Positions 25,601 to 33,963 of a stretch of 64,000 nt of DNA are shown piece by piece; the stretch's first letter is position 1, and the number at the start of each line of letters is the position of its first letter. The stretch is from Candidatus Gastranaerophilales bacterium (GTDB taxonomy: Bacteria > Cyanobacteriota > Vampirovibrionia > Gastranaerophilales > Gastranaerophilaceae): the NCBI GenBank assembly GCA_944323135.1, contig CALURI010000002.1:1-64000 (forward strand), in the 5' to 3' direction. Below the pieces are notes generated by a model. It had not been told where the DNA came from. It worked only from the letters and a program-made list of their open reading frames with translations, and searched no databases. The translations under genes and the position numbers were made by a program.

Positions 25601-26484
25601 TGACTATTCAAGCAGTTAATCCAATTAATGGGAACCAAAATAATAATTCATCTGTTTCATTTAATGGGAAAAAAGAAAAAGAAAAACAGTCAAAGGCATC
25701 TAAAATTGCAACAAATGCTATTACAGTTGCCGGAGCCACTGCAATAGGTATTCTTGGTTATAAGAATAATTGGGCTCAAAAAGCTGTAAAATGGTTATCA
25801 GATACGAAATTAATGAAAAACAAAGTATTCCCTAATTATGAAATAGATAATGCTAAATTTATGTCAATGATAGGGGTAACATCAATTGTATTAAAAGATG
25901 GCTTAGGATGTTATTTATATGTTAAACAAAGTTTAAATAACAAAAAAATTCCTGAAGATAAAAGAAAATTCGTTGCAGCATTAGACCTTGCAAACGGAGG
26001 CTTAATGATTGGAATGCAATTATTAACGTTCTTCACGATATCTAACAGAAAAGTTCAAGATAAAATTTTTGACAAACTATTCGGCAAAAACTTTACAAGA
26101 GCCGCCGATAAAGCATTAAAAGCAGCTTTACGCAAAACAGATGAATTAAAAAATATTACAGGTCAAGAATTCCACTATGCACGTGAAGCTGATAAAAAAG
26201 GTCTAAAAAATGCATTTAGTTACTTAACATCACTTGCAGCATCAACTCTACTTGCAAAACGTGTTATAGTACCATTTATTGCGACTCCGCTTGCAGACAA
26301 AACCAAAGCGTGGATGAGCAGAAACGATAAACCTCAACAAACTCACAAAGATACAAAAAATACATACAATAAAGAAAAACCGGCTGCAGAATTATATGGG
26401 AATAACCAAAACAATTCTGAAATAAATAAATCGCAAGAAAATCAAACAACAAACCTTTTAGAAAAAGCTGTTACAAATAAATAA
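25600..26484 (+). CDS. Hypothetical membrane protein with N-terminal SVSFNG motif
   Basis: Not recognised; 294 aa. It opens with a short polar segment containing SVSFNGKKEKE, then hydrophobic helices around residues 40-55, 85-105, 125-150 and 205-230, and ends in a polar Asn/Lys-rich tail. Overall it resembles the preceding protein in layout (short motif, hydrophobic hairpins, polar tail), so the two may interact. GTGAGGTGAAATAATG gives both ribosome binding and stop/start overlap. Ends at a strong terminator. Confidence 0.65.
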   Translation: MTIQAVNPINGNQNNNSSVSFNGKKEKEKQSKASKIATNAITVAGATAIGILGYKNNWAQKAVKWLSDTKLMKNKVFPNYEIDNAKFMSMIGVTSIVLKDGLGCYLYVKQSLNNKKIPEDKRKFVAALDLANGGLMIGMQLLTFFTISNRKVQDKIFDKLFGKNFTRAADKALKAALRKTDELKNITGQEFHYAREADKKGLKNAFSYLTSLAASTLLAKRVIVPFIATPLADKTKAWMSRNDKPQQTHKDTKNTYNKEKPAAELYGNNQNNSEINKSQENQTTNLLEKAVTNK

Positions 26485-26487
26485 TAA

Positions 26488-26521
26488 ATAAAAACCGTTC
26501 TTTTATTAGAACGGTTTTGTT
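26488..26521. terminator. Bidirectional terminator
   Basis: Hairpin AAAACCGTTCTtttattAGAACGGTTTT between convergent genes; its right arm overlaps the last codons of the 26506 gene. Confidence 0.85.
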
Positions 26522-26853
26522 TGATTTAATTTAAGTCTTAATTCTCTAAACCTTGAAATATCTTCCTGAGTTCTGCCGGATTCTCTAAACACAGCCTGTG
26601 AAGCCGGATGAACCATCAGAACATAATCCATATGTATTTCTAAAAAATTATACTTTCTTGGGGATTGATTTGAGTTTCTAGGATAAATTTCAGCATTAGT
26701 CACAGCAAGAAATCTTCTTTCTCTATCATTCAACAAATCAGTAAGTTCACGATTTGTATTAGTATATTTTGAAACATGCACAATTCCTTTAATATCGTGA
26801 TCAGCCGTTAATATACAAACTTCTATTGGTACTGTATCTATATTTTTTGCCAT
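26506..26853 (-). CDS. Conserved hypothetical protein, 115 aa
   Basis: Soluble 115-aa protein starting MAKNIDTVPIEVCILTADHDIKG. The pattern of a regulated small beta domain (IKGIVHVSK, RFLAVTNAEIYPR, EIHMDYVLMVHPAS) resembles uncharacterised small domains that describe limits or ligands of signalling proteins, but I cannot name the family. AAGAAGGAT precedes the ATG. Single gene with its own terminator. Confidence 0.6.
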   Translation of the reverse strand: MAKNIDTVPIEVCILTADHDIKGIVHVSKYTNTNRELTDLLNDRERRFLAVTNAEIYPRNSNQSPRKYNFLEIHMDYVLMVHPASQAVFRESGRTQEDISRFRELRLKLNQTKPF

Positions 26854-26956
26854 ATTTTTATCCTTCTTTATGATTATGATTAGATATTCTAATTCTAATA
26901 ATATACTATATTTTCAATTAAATGTCTATTATGTAAATTTCTTACACATAATAAAA

Positions 26957-27829
26957 TTATCTTTGTCTGCCTCTTATTCTTCCGCCGTAAGCTTCATGAA
27001 CATCCACAATTGTAATAAAAGCATTCGGGTCAATATTTTTAATAATTTCTTTCATCTTTGCAAGTTCCAATCTTGATACAACGCAATATATAAGAGTTTT
27101 TTGAGCTTTTGAATAACCACCGACACCCTTCAAATAGGTAACACTGATATCCAATTTTTCAATAAGTTCCTGTCCTATTTCTTCTGCTTTTTCACTGATA
27201 ACCTCTATTGATTTTGCAGAATTTAAACCTTCTAATACAACATCAATAACTCTGAAAGCTATAAAATAAGTTAATACTGCATACATAGCTCTATTCCAGC
27301 CAAAAACCAAACCGGCAGCACTATATATAAATACATTAAAAAGCATTATCCATTCTCCGACAGAAAAACCGAATTTTTTCGATAAAACAAGTGACATAAT
27401 TTCAGTTCCGTCAAGAGAACCTTCATTTTTCAAAACAAGACCAACGCCTGTACCCAGAATTATACCCCCAAAAACTGTAGAAAGGAGTAAGTCATCAGTA
27501 GTTGGCAGATGGTGTGTAGTGAAAATATTTAAAGCAAGTGAAAGCATTCCAATAGCATAAAATGTTTGAAGTACAAATTTCTTACCAATTTTATTAAATG
27601 CCAATAGAAAAAAAGGAATGTTTATTATAAAAATAAGCAAACCTAAATTCATTTTTGTTAAATAACTGACAATAATTGAAACACCAACAATTCCGCCGTC
27701 AATAATATTATTAGGAACCAAAAAAACCTCAAGAGCAAATGCAGCAATAAAAGGACCAACTGTTAGAAAAAACAATTTGTTTAACCAAGAAAAAAATAAT
27801 TCTTTTTTTGTTAATTTTCTTTCCGGCAT
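26957..27829 (-). CDS. YitT family membrane protein (DUF161 plus DUF2179)
   Basis: 290 aa. Five or six transmembrane helices (FLVPNNIIDGGIVGVSIIVSY, FGGIILGTGVGLVLKNEGSLDGTEI) form the YitT core, and the C-terminal 80 residues are the soluble DUF2179 domain (TYLKGVGGYSKAQKTLIYCVVSR). Transport substrate unknown. It is the last gene of lysA-cdaA-yitT, 12 bp after cdaA. Confidence 0.9.
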   Translation of the reverse strand: MPERKLTKKELFFSWLNKLFFLTVGPFIAAFALEVFLVPNNIIDGGIVGVSIIVSYLTKMNLGLLIFIINIPFFLLAFNKIGKKFVLQTFYAIGMLSLALNIFTTHHLPTTDDLLLSTVFGGIILGTGVGLVLKNEGSLDGTEIMSLVLSKKFGFSVGEWIMLFNVFIYSAAGLVFGWNRAMYAVLTYFIAFRVIDVVLEGLNSAKSIEVISEKAEEIGQELIEKLDISVTYLKGVGGYSKAQKTLIYCVVSRLELAKMKEIIKNIDPNAFITIVDVHEAYGGRIRGRQR

Positions 27830-27840
27830 ATTTTTAAACC

Positions 27841-28740
27841 TTACTCACTCTTTCCTGTTTTTTTTATAGTCATAAAATTGTTAATTTTAAAAATAGTATT
27901 TTTATCATCCTCAGAATTGTCTTTATAACCCAAAATATTTTCAAGATCAGATTTTAGAGTAACCAAATCCTCATATTTTTTCAAACTTCCGTCAATCGCA
28001 ACTGATACATCACCTGTTTCTTCAGAAACAACCAAACAAGCAGCATCAGTACCTTCTGTCATTCCAATAGCAGCTCTGTGCCGAGTACCGTATTTCCAGC
28101 TTAACTTAGGGTCTTCTGTTAATGGTAATAATACACCGGCTGAAATTATCTTATCACCGTTAATAACAACTGCACCGTCATGCAAAGGTGTATTAGGGTG
28201 AAAAATTGTTAAAAGTAATTCTGTGGATAAATCAGCATTAAGTTTGGTTCCCACATCATAATATGTATTACGCAAATCACTCTGAAATACTATTAATGCA
28301 CCGGTATGAGAACGAGAAAGATATTTTACACTTTCAATAAGCTCTTTGACAACATCTATCTTTTGGTTTTTAGATTTTTCATAACCAGAATTAAATATTC
28401 TTGTAACAAAATCTACTTGTCCTAAAAATCCTAAAAATCTTCTTAATTCAGGTTGGAATATAACAATTAAACTTAATGAAACAAGTGTTACAATTGATTT
28501 CAAAAACATACCAATTATATTCAAATCAATTCTTACAAGGATTTCACTTAAAACCCAAAAACAAAGAAGAATTAAAATTCCCTTAACGAATTTTTCTGAT
28601 GAAGTATTTTTAATAAATTTCTTATATAAAAACAATAAAAGCACGGTAAGAAAAGCTATTTGGAGGAAATCTGACCAATTAAATGCTAACTCCAAAGTTT
28701 CAATATACTTTAATAAATAACCTATTAAATCATTTACCAT
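27841..28740 (-). CDS. cdaA: Diadenylate cyclase CdaA
   Basis: Makes c-di-AMP from two ATP at the inner membrane. 299 aa: three N-terminal transmembrane helices (to about residue 95), a short linker, and a DisA_N domain with LHDGAVVI (DGA motif, near residue 187) and GTRHRAAIGM (RHR motif, near residue 219). The start overlaps the lysA stop by 7 bp. No cdaR or glmM is adjacent, unlike the Firmicutes arrangement. With PgpH at 19137-21359 it completes a synthesis/degradation pair for this messenger. Confidence 0.95.
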   Translation of the reverse strand: MVNDLIGYLLKYIETLELAFNWSDFLQIAFLTVLLLFLYKKFIKNTSSEKFVKGILILLCFWVLSEILVRIDLNIIGMFLKSIVTLVSLSLIVIFQPELRRFLGFLGQVDFVTRIFNSGYEKSKNQKIDVVKELIESVKYLSRSHTGALIVFQSDLRNTYYDVGTKLNADLSTELLLTIFHPNTPLHDGAVVINGDKIISAGVLLPLTEDPKLSWKYGTRHRAAIGMTEGTDAACLVVSEETGDVSVAIDGSLKKYEDLVTLKSDLENILGYKDNSEDDKNTIFKINNFMTIKKTGKSE

Positions 28741-30065
28741 TTTCTTAACCTACCAGGAATTTCATCATGTGATATTAAATCATCAAGTGTCTCTCTATTT
28801 ATTATAATATCAGATTGTGAATTATTTACAAGTACCATTGCTGATTTTTGAACACGATTGTAATTAGAAGCCATAGAATAATTATAAGCTCCGGTATTGT
28901 AAACACAGAGTATATCTCCTTCTTCAAGTTCAGGCAAGTCTATATTTTTAATCAAAATATCACCTGATTCACAAAATCTGCCGGCAATCGTAACTGTTTT
29001 AGAAAGTTCATAATCCGGCTTATTTGCGACTTGAGCAAAATATTGGGCACCATACATAGAAGGTCTGGCATTATCCGCCATTCCTCCGTCAACGGAAAAA
29101 TAAGTTTTACCATTAGGAACTTGCTTTGAACTGCCTATTGTATATAAGGTCACACCTGAAGTTGATATTATGCTTCTTCCTGGTTCAATAAATAAAGCAG
29201 GTAATTCTATATCATATTTTTTTACACTTTCATTAAGCCTATTAATTATAATATCAGCAATTGTATAAACTGACGGAGGGTAATCACTATCCGTATATTT
29301 AACACCTAAACCTCCACCGACATTTATTTCATCAAGTCTCAACCCGAATTTTTTGTCCAGTCTTGCAATTTCTTTAACTAAAATTTCAATTTCATCACCA
29401 TAAATTGAAGTTTCAAATATTTGTGACCCAATATGAGCGTGCAATCCGTGAAGATTTAAATTTTTATAATTATTCAAAATCAATTCAACAGCTTCATCTA
29501 CTTGTGTAAGGTCAAATCCGAATTTTGAATCAAGGTGACCTGTTTGTATATATTCATGAGTATGGCATTCAATGCCGGGAGTAATCCTCAATAAAATATC
29601 AACAGTTTTATCATATGACTTTGCAATTTCGCTTAATAATGATAATTCAAAAAAATTATCTACAGAAATTCTTCCGACACCCAATTTTAAAGCAAGAGAA
29701 ATTTCATCATAAGATTTATTATTTCCGTTAAATAAAACTTTTGCCATATCAACACCGGCTTTATAGACTGTATAAATTTCTCCGGCTGATACAACATCAA
29801 ACCCAAATCCTTCATCCGCCAATATTGAAGATATACTCATATTACAATGAGCTTTAGAAGCATACATCATATTAACTTTAGGATATTTTTTAAAAGCATT
29901 TTTATAATCGTGACAAATATTACGCAAAGTATATTCATCAATTACATACAAAGGAGTACCATATTTATCAGCCAAACTAACCAAATCACATCCACCTATT
30001 TCAAGATTCCCTGATTCATTAATCACAGTTGTCAACGGTTTTAAAAATTGGTTTGTGCTTTCCAT
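28734..30065 (-). CDS. lysA: Diaminopimelate decarboxylase
   Basis: PLP enzyme converting meso-diaminopimelate to lysine. 443 aa, alanine-racemase barrel: MMYASKAHCN carries the PLP Lys near residue 71, HAHIGSQ and NVGGGLG bind phosphate, EPGRSI substrate, and CESGDIL with the catalytic Cys and YNTGAYNYSMASNYN at the C-terminus. Complete and normal in length. First gene of lysA-cdaA-yitT. Confidence 0.97.
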   Translation of the reverse strand: MESTNQFLKPLTTVINESGNLEIGGCDLVSLADKYGTPLYVIDEYTLRNICHDYKNAFKKYPKVNMMYASKAHCNMSISSILADEGFGFDVVSAGEIYTVYKAGVDMAKVLFNGNNKSYDEISLALKLGVGRISVDNFFELSLLSEIAKSYDKTVDILLRITPGIECHTHEYIQTGHLDSKFGFDLTQVDEAVELILNNYKNLNLHGLHAHIGSQIFETSIYGDEIEILVKEIARLDKKFGLRLDEINVGGGLGVKYTDSDYPPSVYTIADIIINRLNESVKKYDIELPALFIEPGRSIISTSGVTLYTIGSSKQVPNGKTYFSVDGGMADNARPSMYGAQYFAQVANKPDYELSKTVTIAGRFCESGDILIKNIDLPELEEGDILCVYNTGAYNYSMASNYNRVQKSAMVLVNNSQSDIIINRETLDDLISHDEIPGRLRKW

Positions 30066-30137
30066 TGATGCTCCTTACTTCTACAATATTAGAATATCAC
30101 AATAATGTTTAAATTAAAAGAGCCAAAAAATTTATAA

Positions 30138-30190
30138 TAAAAAAACTTCGTTTTTTATTTTCAATAAAATTTTAAACGAAGTTTTTAATA
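30138..30190 (-). terminator. Terminator after the 72-aa gene
   Basis: Arms AAAACTTCGTTT and AAACGAAGTTTT around an AT-rich loop, with a T-run on the minus-strand side. Confidence 0.65.
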
Positions 30191-30227
30191 TATAAATATA
30201 TGTTTAATTAACGGCTATATTAATCGA

Positions 30228-30446
30228 TTAATCTTTTTTTTCTTCAGATTTTTTATCATCAGATTTTTCAAATTTATCATTTGGATCAGCTTTCACAGCA
30301 TCCTCTGTTTTAGGTTTTGACTGTTCAAAAGTATCCTTTGCAGGTTCAACTTTAACAGCATCTTTAGCTTCTGGTTTTACAGCTGAAACGTTAGAAACAG
30401 AACCAGGAGCTTCCGGTTTACCTAAAAAATTAATAGCTTTTATCAT
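30228..30446 (-). CDS. Small acidic/lysine-rich repetitive protein with INFLGK N-terminus
   Basis: Not recognised; 72 aa, almost wholly Lys/Asp/Glu/Pro/Ala and predicted disordered. Two imperfect repeats (PEAKDAVKVEPAKDTFEQS and TEDAVKADPNDKFEKSDD) follow MIKAINFLGKPEAP, whose NFLGK resembles the short motif in other hypotheticals here. TGGAGGAAAAATT precedes the ATG; it is flanked by a terminator, so it is expressed alone. Confidence 0.6.
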   Translation of the reverse strand: MIKAINFLGKPEAPGSVSNVSAVKPEAKDAVKVEPAKDTFEQSKPKTEDAVKADPNDKFEKSDDKKSEEKKD

Positions 30447-30525
30447 AATTTTTCCTCCATTTTTATATTTATTCTAAAACCAAGATAAAAAAATAATTGC
30501 TAATAATTAATAAAATTTTACAATT

Positions 30526-30553
30526 AAAAAGAGCGGATTTTTAATCCGCTCTA
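30526..30553 (-). terminator. Terminator of the oxygen-detoxification operon
   Basis: Hairpin GAGCGGATTtttAATCCGCTC (30531-30551) with T5 on the minus-strand side, just after the flavodiiron gene. Confidence 0.85.
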
Positions 30554-30558
30554 TACTG

Positions 30559-31746
30559 TTATTTTACTAAACCTAATGATTTATGTTTTTCATAAATACT
30601 TTCCGCCATCACATCAAGTTTTTTGAAATCTTCTTCTATAGGTTTTCCTTTTACTTGTAATGGTTCAATTAAATCAAGTTTTAAAGGAGCTAAAATTTGA
30701 GCAATTAAATCAAATAACTTACCGCCCCATCCGTAAGAACCGACAAGGGAAGCAAATTTAGCTTTTGGTCTTAACACTGCTGCCAGATATGCAACATTTA
30801 CAGCCATAGGGTGAGGACCAGCAAGAACCATAGAAGTCCCCAAAACAATTGTTGCTGCATCAACTAAAGACATTGCCAAATCACCTAAATCATCATCTAC
30901 TATATCAAACTTAAAAGTTTCTATACCTTTTTCATTTAATTTAGCAGAAAGATAATCTATCATATCCTTTGTACTTTCATACATTGAAACATAAGGCAAT
31001 GTAACAAGATTTTTAGGCAAATCAGATGTCCAATCAGCATATAAATCCAATATAAAATCAGGTCTTTTATAAACAGGTCCATGACTTGGCAAAATTATAT
31101 CCACATTCATATCTTTTACCATTTGCGTATATTTTTTACACATCATTCTAAACGGCATCATAATTTCAGCGTAATATCTTTTTGCGCTATGTTCCAATTC
31201 TTTGCTTTCTTGAGCAAAAACATCTGAAAAAGTATAATGAGCACCTAAAAAGTCACAAGTACAAATAACATTATCTTCTTTAATATAAGTAAACATTGTA
31301 TCAGGCCAATGAACACCTGGGGCAAAAATAAATTTTAAAGTCTTATCACCCAATGATACTTCCTCGCCATCTGAAATTACTCTAATTTTTTCATCAGGAA
31401 CATGAAGCATTGATTTGATATTTTCGGCACATTTAGGGTTTGTTAAAACGATTGCATTTGGGAATTTTTCAAGTAAAGCAGGAATTGAACCTGAATGGTC
31501 TTGTTCCCCGTGGTTTGCTACAATATAATCAACTTTGCCTACTTGGTTATCTGCCAATCTTTTTAAATATTCTTTTGTTTTAGGCGGATACATTGTATCA
31601 ATTATTGCAGTTTTTTCAGAACCTTTCACAAGGTAAGAATTATAACTTGTACCGTGTTCCAAAGGGATTAATTCATCAAATATTCTTCTGTCACAATCAT
31701 TTAATCCACAATAAAAAATATTGTTTTTAATTTCTTGAAATTTCAT
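30559..31746 (-). CDS. fprA: Flavodiiron protein (A-type flavoprotein, O2/NO reductase)
   Basis: Cytosolic scavenger reducing O2 to water (or NO to N2O). 395 aa: N-terminal metallo-beta-lactamase-like diiron domain with HGEQDH at 79-84, CDFLGAHY and SHGP ligands, then a flavodoxin domain (residues 250-395) with STKDM for FMN phosphate and GSYGWGG. It takes electrons from rubredoxin, encoded four genes upstream. Last gene of perR-rd-rbr-rbr2-fprA. Confidence 0.95.
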   Translation of the reverse strand: MKFQEIKNNIFYCGLNDCDRRIFDELIPLEHGTSYNSYLVKGSEKTAIIDTMYPPKTKEYLKRLADNQVGKVDYIVANHGEQDHSGSIPALLEKFPNAIVLTNPKCAENIKSMLHVPDEKIRVISDGEEVSLGDKTLKFIFAPGVHWPDTMFTYIKEDNVICTCDFLGAHYTFSDVFAQESKELEHSAKRYYAEIMMPFRMMCKKYTQMVKDMNVDIILPSHGPVYKRPDFILDLYADWTSDLPKNLVTLPYVSMYESTKDMIDYLSAKLNEKGIETFKFDIVDDDLGDLAMSLVDAATIVLGTSMVLAGPHPMAVNVAYLAAVLRPKAKFASLVGSYGWGGKLFDLIAQILAPLKLDLIEPLQVKGKPIEEDFKKLDVMAESIYEKHKSLGLVK

Positions 31747-31764
31747 TTATATATTTCTCCTTAA

Positions 31765-32307
31765 CTATTTATTTGGCTGTTTGTAAAAAAATACTTCTTC
31801 TTTTAAGCATAAAGGGCAATATGGCGGTTCTTCTTTTTGCACAAAAATTCCGCCGCAAGTACTGCAAACCCAATTATATGTACCATCTTTATTAGGTTCT
31901 GCATTATCTTCCAATTTCCATATTAACTTTTTCAATCTGTCATAGTGAATTTTTTCAATATTTTCAATATTTTCTAAAAGTCCTGCAATATGCTCAAAAC
32001 CTTCTTCTTTTGCCTGTTGTGCAAAGGTTTCATATAAACCTTCAATCTCATCCTTTTCCTGATCTAATGCATTTTTTACACAAGTTATAAGACTTGGAAA
32101 AGTTCCTTTATTTACTTTTAACCATTTGTACCATAACTTAGAGTGTTCTTTTTCATGTTCAGCAAAACGTCTGAATAAATGACTTACATCCTTGAACCCT
32201 TGTTTTTCGGCAATTAACGCATAAATATCATATTCCATACGGCGCTTTGATGTAATTTCAAAGGCTCGTTGTAAATTTTTAATCGTTTTTGAATTTTTAA
32301 GTACCAA
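31765..32307 (-). CDS. Divergent rubrerythrin lacking the first diiron glutamate
   Basis: 180 aa, with a ferritin-like four-helix domain and a C-terminal rubredoxin-like knuckle (CSTCG and CPLC). Aligned with the next gene, the helix-A segment [11 protein letters not shown] is FEITSKRRMEY here, so the Glu corresponding to Desulfovibrio rubrerythrin E20 is Thr. The helix-B EKEH and later AKEEGF and ENIEKIH ligands remain. Peroxidase chemistry may therefore be altered. Lies 18 bp before fprA in the detoxification operon. Confidence 0.85.
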   Translation of the reverse strand: MVLKNSKTIKNLQRAFEITSKRRMEYDIYALIAEKQGFKDVSHLFRRFAEHEKEHSKLWYKWLKVNKGTFPSLITCVKNALDQEKDEIEGLYETFAQQAKEEGFEHIAGLLENIENIEKIHYDRLKKLIWKLEDNAEPNKDGTYNWVCSTCGGIFVQKEEPPYCPLCLKEEVFFYKQPNK

Positions 32308-32345
32308 AACTTTAACCTCGCAAATTATTATATTTCATCCAATTA

Positions 32346-32888
32346 TTAATAATTTTTAGCTTTTAAATAAAAATACGCTTGAGGATGTTTACATACAGGA
32401 CATACTTGAGGAGCTTTTTCTCCTTCATAAACATGACCGCAATTTGAGCATTCCCATACAACTTTTTCAGTTTTTTCGAATACAGTATTATTTTGAACTG
32501 CAGCTAATAAAGTTCTATATCGTTCTTCATGTTCTTTTTCAATTTTTCCAACCATTTCAAACAATACTGCAAGTGTATCGAATCCTTCTTCTTTTGCTTC
32601 TTTTGAGAAAGTAGCATACATATCAGTCCATTCATAATTTTCACCGTCTGCAGCATCTTTCAGGTTTTTAAATGTGTCAGGAATCTTATCTTCATGCAAA
32701 GCTTTAAACCATATTTTTGCATGTTCCTTTTCATTATTAGCTGTTTCTTCAAAAATTTTACTTATTTGAACAAAACCTTCTTTTTTAGCTTGAGAAGCAT
32801 AATAAGTATATTTATTTCTCGCTTGGGATTCACCAGCAAAAGCTGCCCACAAATTTTTTTCAGTTTTTGTCCCTTTTAAATCCGGCAT
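32346..32888 (-). CDS. rbr: Rubrerythrin (NADH peroxidase)
   Basis: Cytosolic non-haem diiron peroxidase reducing H2O2. 180 aa: residues 1-140 give all diiron ligands ([37 protein letters not shown]), and residues 145-180 a rubredoxin-type FeS4 site ([15 protein letters not shown]). Second protein after rubredoxin in the operon. Complete and normal in length. Confidence 0.95.
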   Translation of the reverse strand: MPDLKGTKTEKNLWAAFAGESQARNKYTYYASQAKKEGFVQISKIFEETANNEKEHAKIWFKALHEDKIPDTFKNLKDAADGENYEWTDMYATFSKEAKEEGFDTLAVLFEMVGKIEKEHEERYRTLLAAVQNNTVFEKTEKVVWECSNCGHVYEGEKAPQVCPVCKHPQAYFYLKAKNY

Positions 32889-32933
32889 AAAAATTCCTTT
32901 CTGTCATCTTAAATACGTAAATTTTAACTTAAA

Positions 32934-33071
32934 CTATTGTTTTTCAAACATATCTTTACCTACACCGCAAAGAGGGCATACATAATCATCAGGTAAATCC
33001 TCAAATTTTACACCGTCATTTTCTTCCGGGTCATAAACATATCCACATACTGTACATACAAATTTTTCCAT
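32934..33071 (-). CDS. rd: Rubredoxin, 45 aa
   Basis: Small FeS4 electron carrier. Translation of the minus strand from ATG 33071 (GGAG 8 nt upstream) to TAG 32934 gives 45 residues: [17 protein letters not shown] at the start, [18 protein letters not shown] at the end, i.e. two CxxC knuckles spaced as in rubredoxins. It sits 40 bp after perR and 45 bp before rubrerythrin and would donate electrons to rubrerythrin and the flavodiiron protein. Confidence 0.95.
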   Translation of the reverse strand: MEKFVCTVCGYVYDPEENDGVKFEDLPDDYVCPLCGVGKDMFEKQ

Positions 33072-33110
33072 TTTTATTCTCCTTTTTCTTTTACTTAATT
33101 AAACTATAAA

Positions 33111-33503
33111 CTAATCATTTTCTTTTATTTTTTCTAAACAATCCTTACAAATCCCTGTAAAAATAATATCATGTTTTTTTACAAGAAATCCTGTTTCGTT
33201 CTCTGCCTTCTTCACAACATCAGATGCAACATCTGTACTGATATCAAATACTCTCATACATTTTTCACAAATGAAATGATAGTGTTCATTAACATTATGG
33301 TCAAAATGAGAAGAAGTTTCAAGCCCATCTATTTTTTTTATTATCCCATTGTCTGCAAGTTGATTTAAATTTCTATATAGGGTTGCAAGACTAATATTAG
33401 AATCTTTTTCTTTCAAAATTGAATAAAGATATTCTGCTGTCGGATGAACAACATTTTCCTTCAATGTTTCTAATATAATAGCTCTTTGTCTTGAATAATT
33501 CAT
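33111..33503 (-). CDS. perR: PerR/Fur-family peroxide-responsive repressor
   Basis: 130-aa metal-dependent repressor. Residues 1-75 are the winged helix (HPTAEYLYSILKEKDSNISLATLYRNLNQL), followed by HYHFICEKC and a second CKDC pair that form the structural Cys4 zinc site, plus His/Asp for the regulatory metal (DHNVNEHYHF). First gene of perR-rd-rbr-rbr2-fprA, so it probably represses its own operon. A Fur-type box lies at 33519-33533. PerR rather than Fur is inferred from the regulon. Confidence 0.9.
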   Translation of the reverse strand: MNYSRQRAIILETLKENVVHPTAEYLYSILKEKDSNISLATLYRNLNQLADNGIIKKIDGLETSSHFDHNVNEHYHFICEKCMRVFDISTDVASDVVKKAENETGFLVKKHDIIFTGICKDCLEKIKEND

Positions 33504-33518
33504 ATTTTTTCACAAAAG

Positions 33519-33533
33519 TAGTAATAATTCTCA
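33519..33533 (-). promoter_or_regulatory. Fur/PerR-type operator before perR
   Basis: Minus strand TGAGAATTATTACTA matches the 7-1-7 palindrome TGATAATnATTATCA at 11 of 14 positions. It is 16 nt upstream of the perR ATG. Confidence 0.6.
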
Positions 33534-33626
33534 TTTTAGCAATTTTACAATATTTTGTCAATACACACTCTTAACATAATTAAATATATAAGGCAATTTA
33601 TTAAGATATTTTGTTTTAATTAATAT

Positions 33627-33899
33627 ATGGAAAATAGTGTAAGTGTAAATCAAAATATGAAGAACAAACCGTTAAATGTCGGAATTTTAACTCCGCCAAA
33701 CGGTTTTGTAAAACCTGTTTTATACTCACATGAACAGGCTTCCAGAGATTTTAACAGACTCAATCAGGACATTTACACCTCTATGAAAAATTCTGAAAGT
33801 ATTGAAAAAAGAAAAACTCCCAAATCTGTATACGCATTTTTAGGCATAGGCGCATTAGCACTGTCTATTCCTCTTATAAAAAAAATATTTAAACACTAA
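33627..33899 (+). CDS. Small protein with C-terminal membrane helix, 90 aa
   Basis: Not recognised. The first 65 residues are polar and Asn/Lys/Pro-rich; residues about 67-87 (SVYAFLGIGALALSIPLIKK) form one transmembrane helix with a basic end, so the protein is probably tail-anchored. It has no Shine-Dalgarno and no strong promoter in view. It lies between perR (divergent) and the AGCS gene, 65 bp upstream of the latter. Confidence 0.5.
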   Translation: MENSVSVNQNMKNKPLNVGILTPPNGFVKPVLYSHEQASRDFNRLNQDIYTSMKNSESIEKRKTPKSVYAFLGIGALALSIPLIKKIFKH

Positions 33900-33963
33900 A
33901 TTATATAACTTAAAAATAATCCGTTTTTAAAGAATAGCATGTTTGTGCTAAACTTATAAAGCA

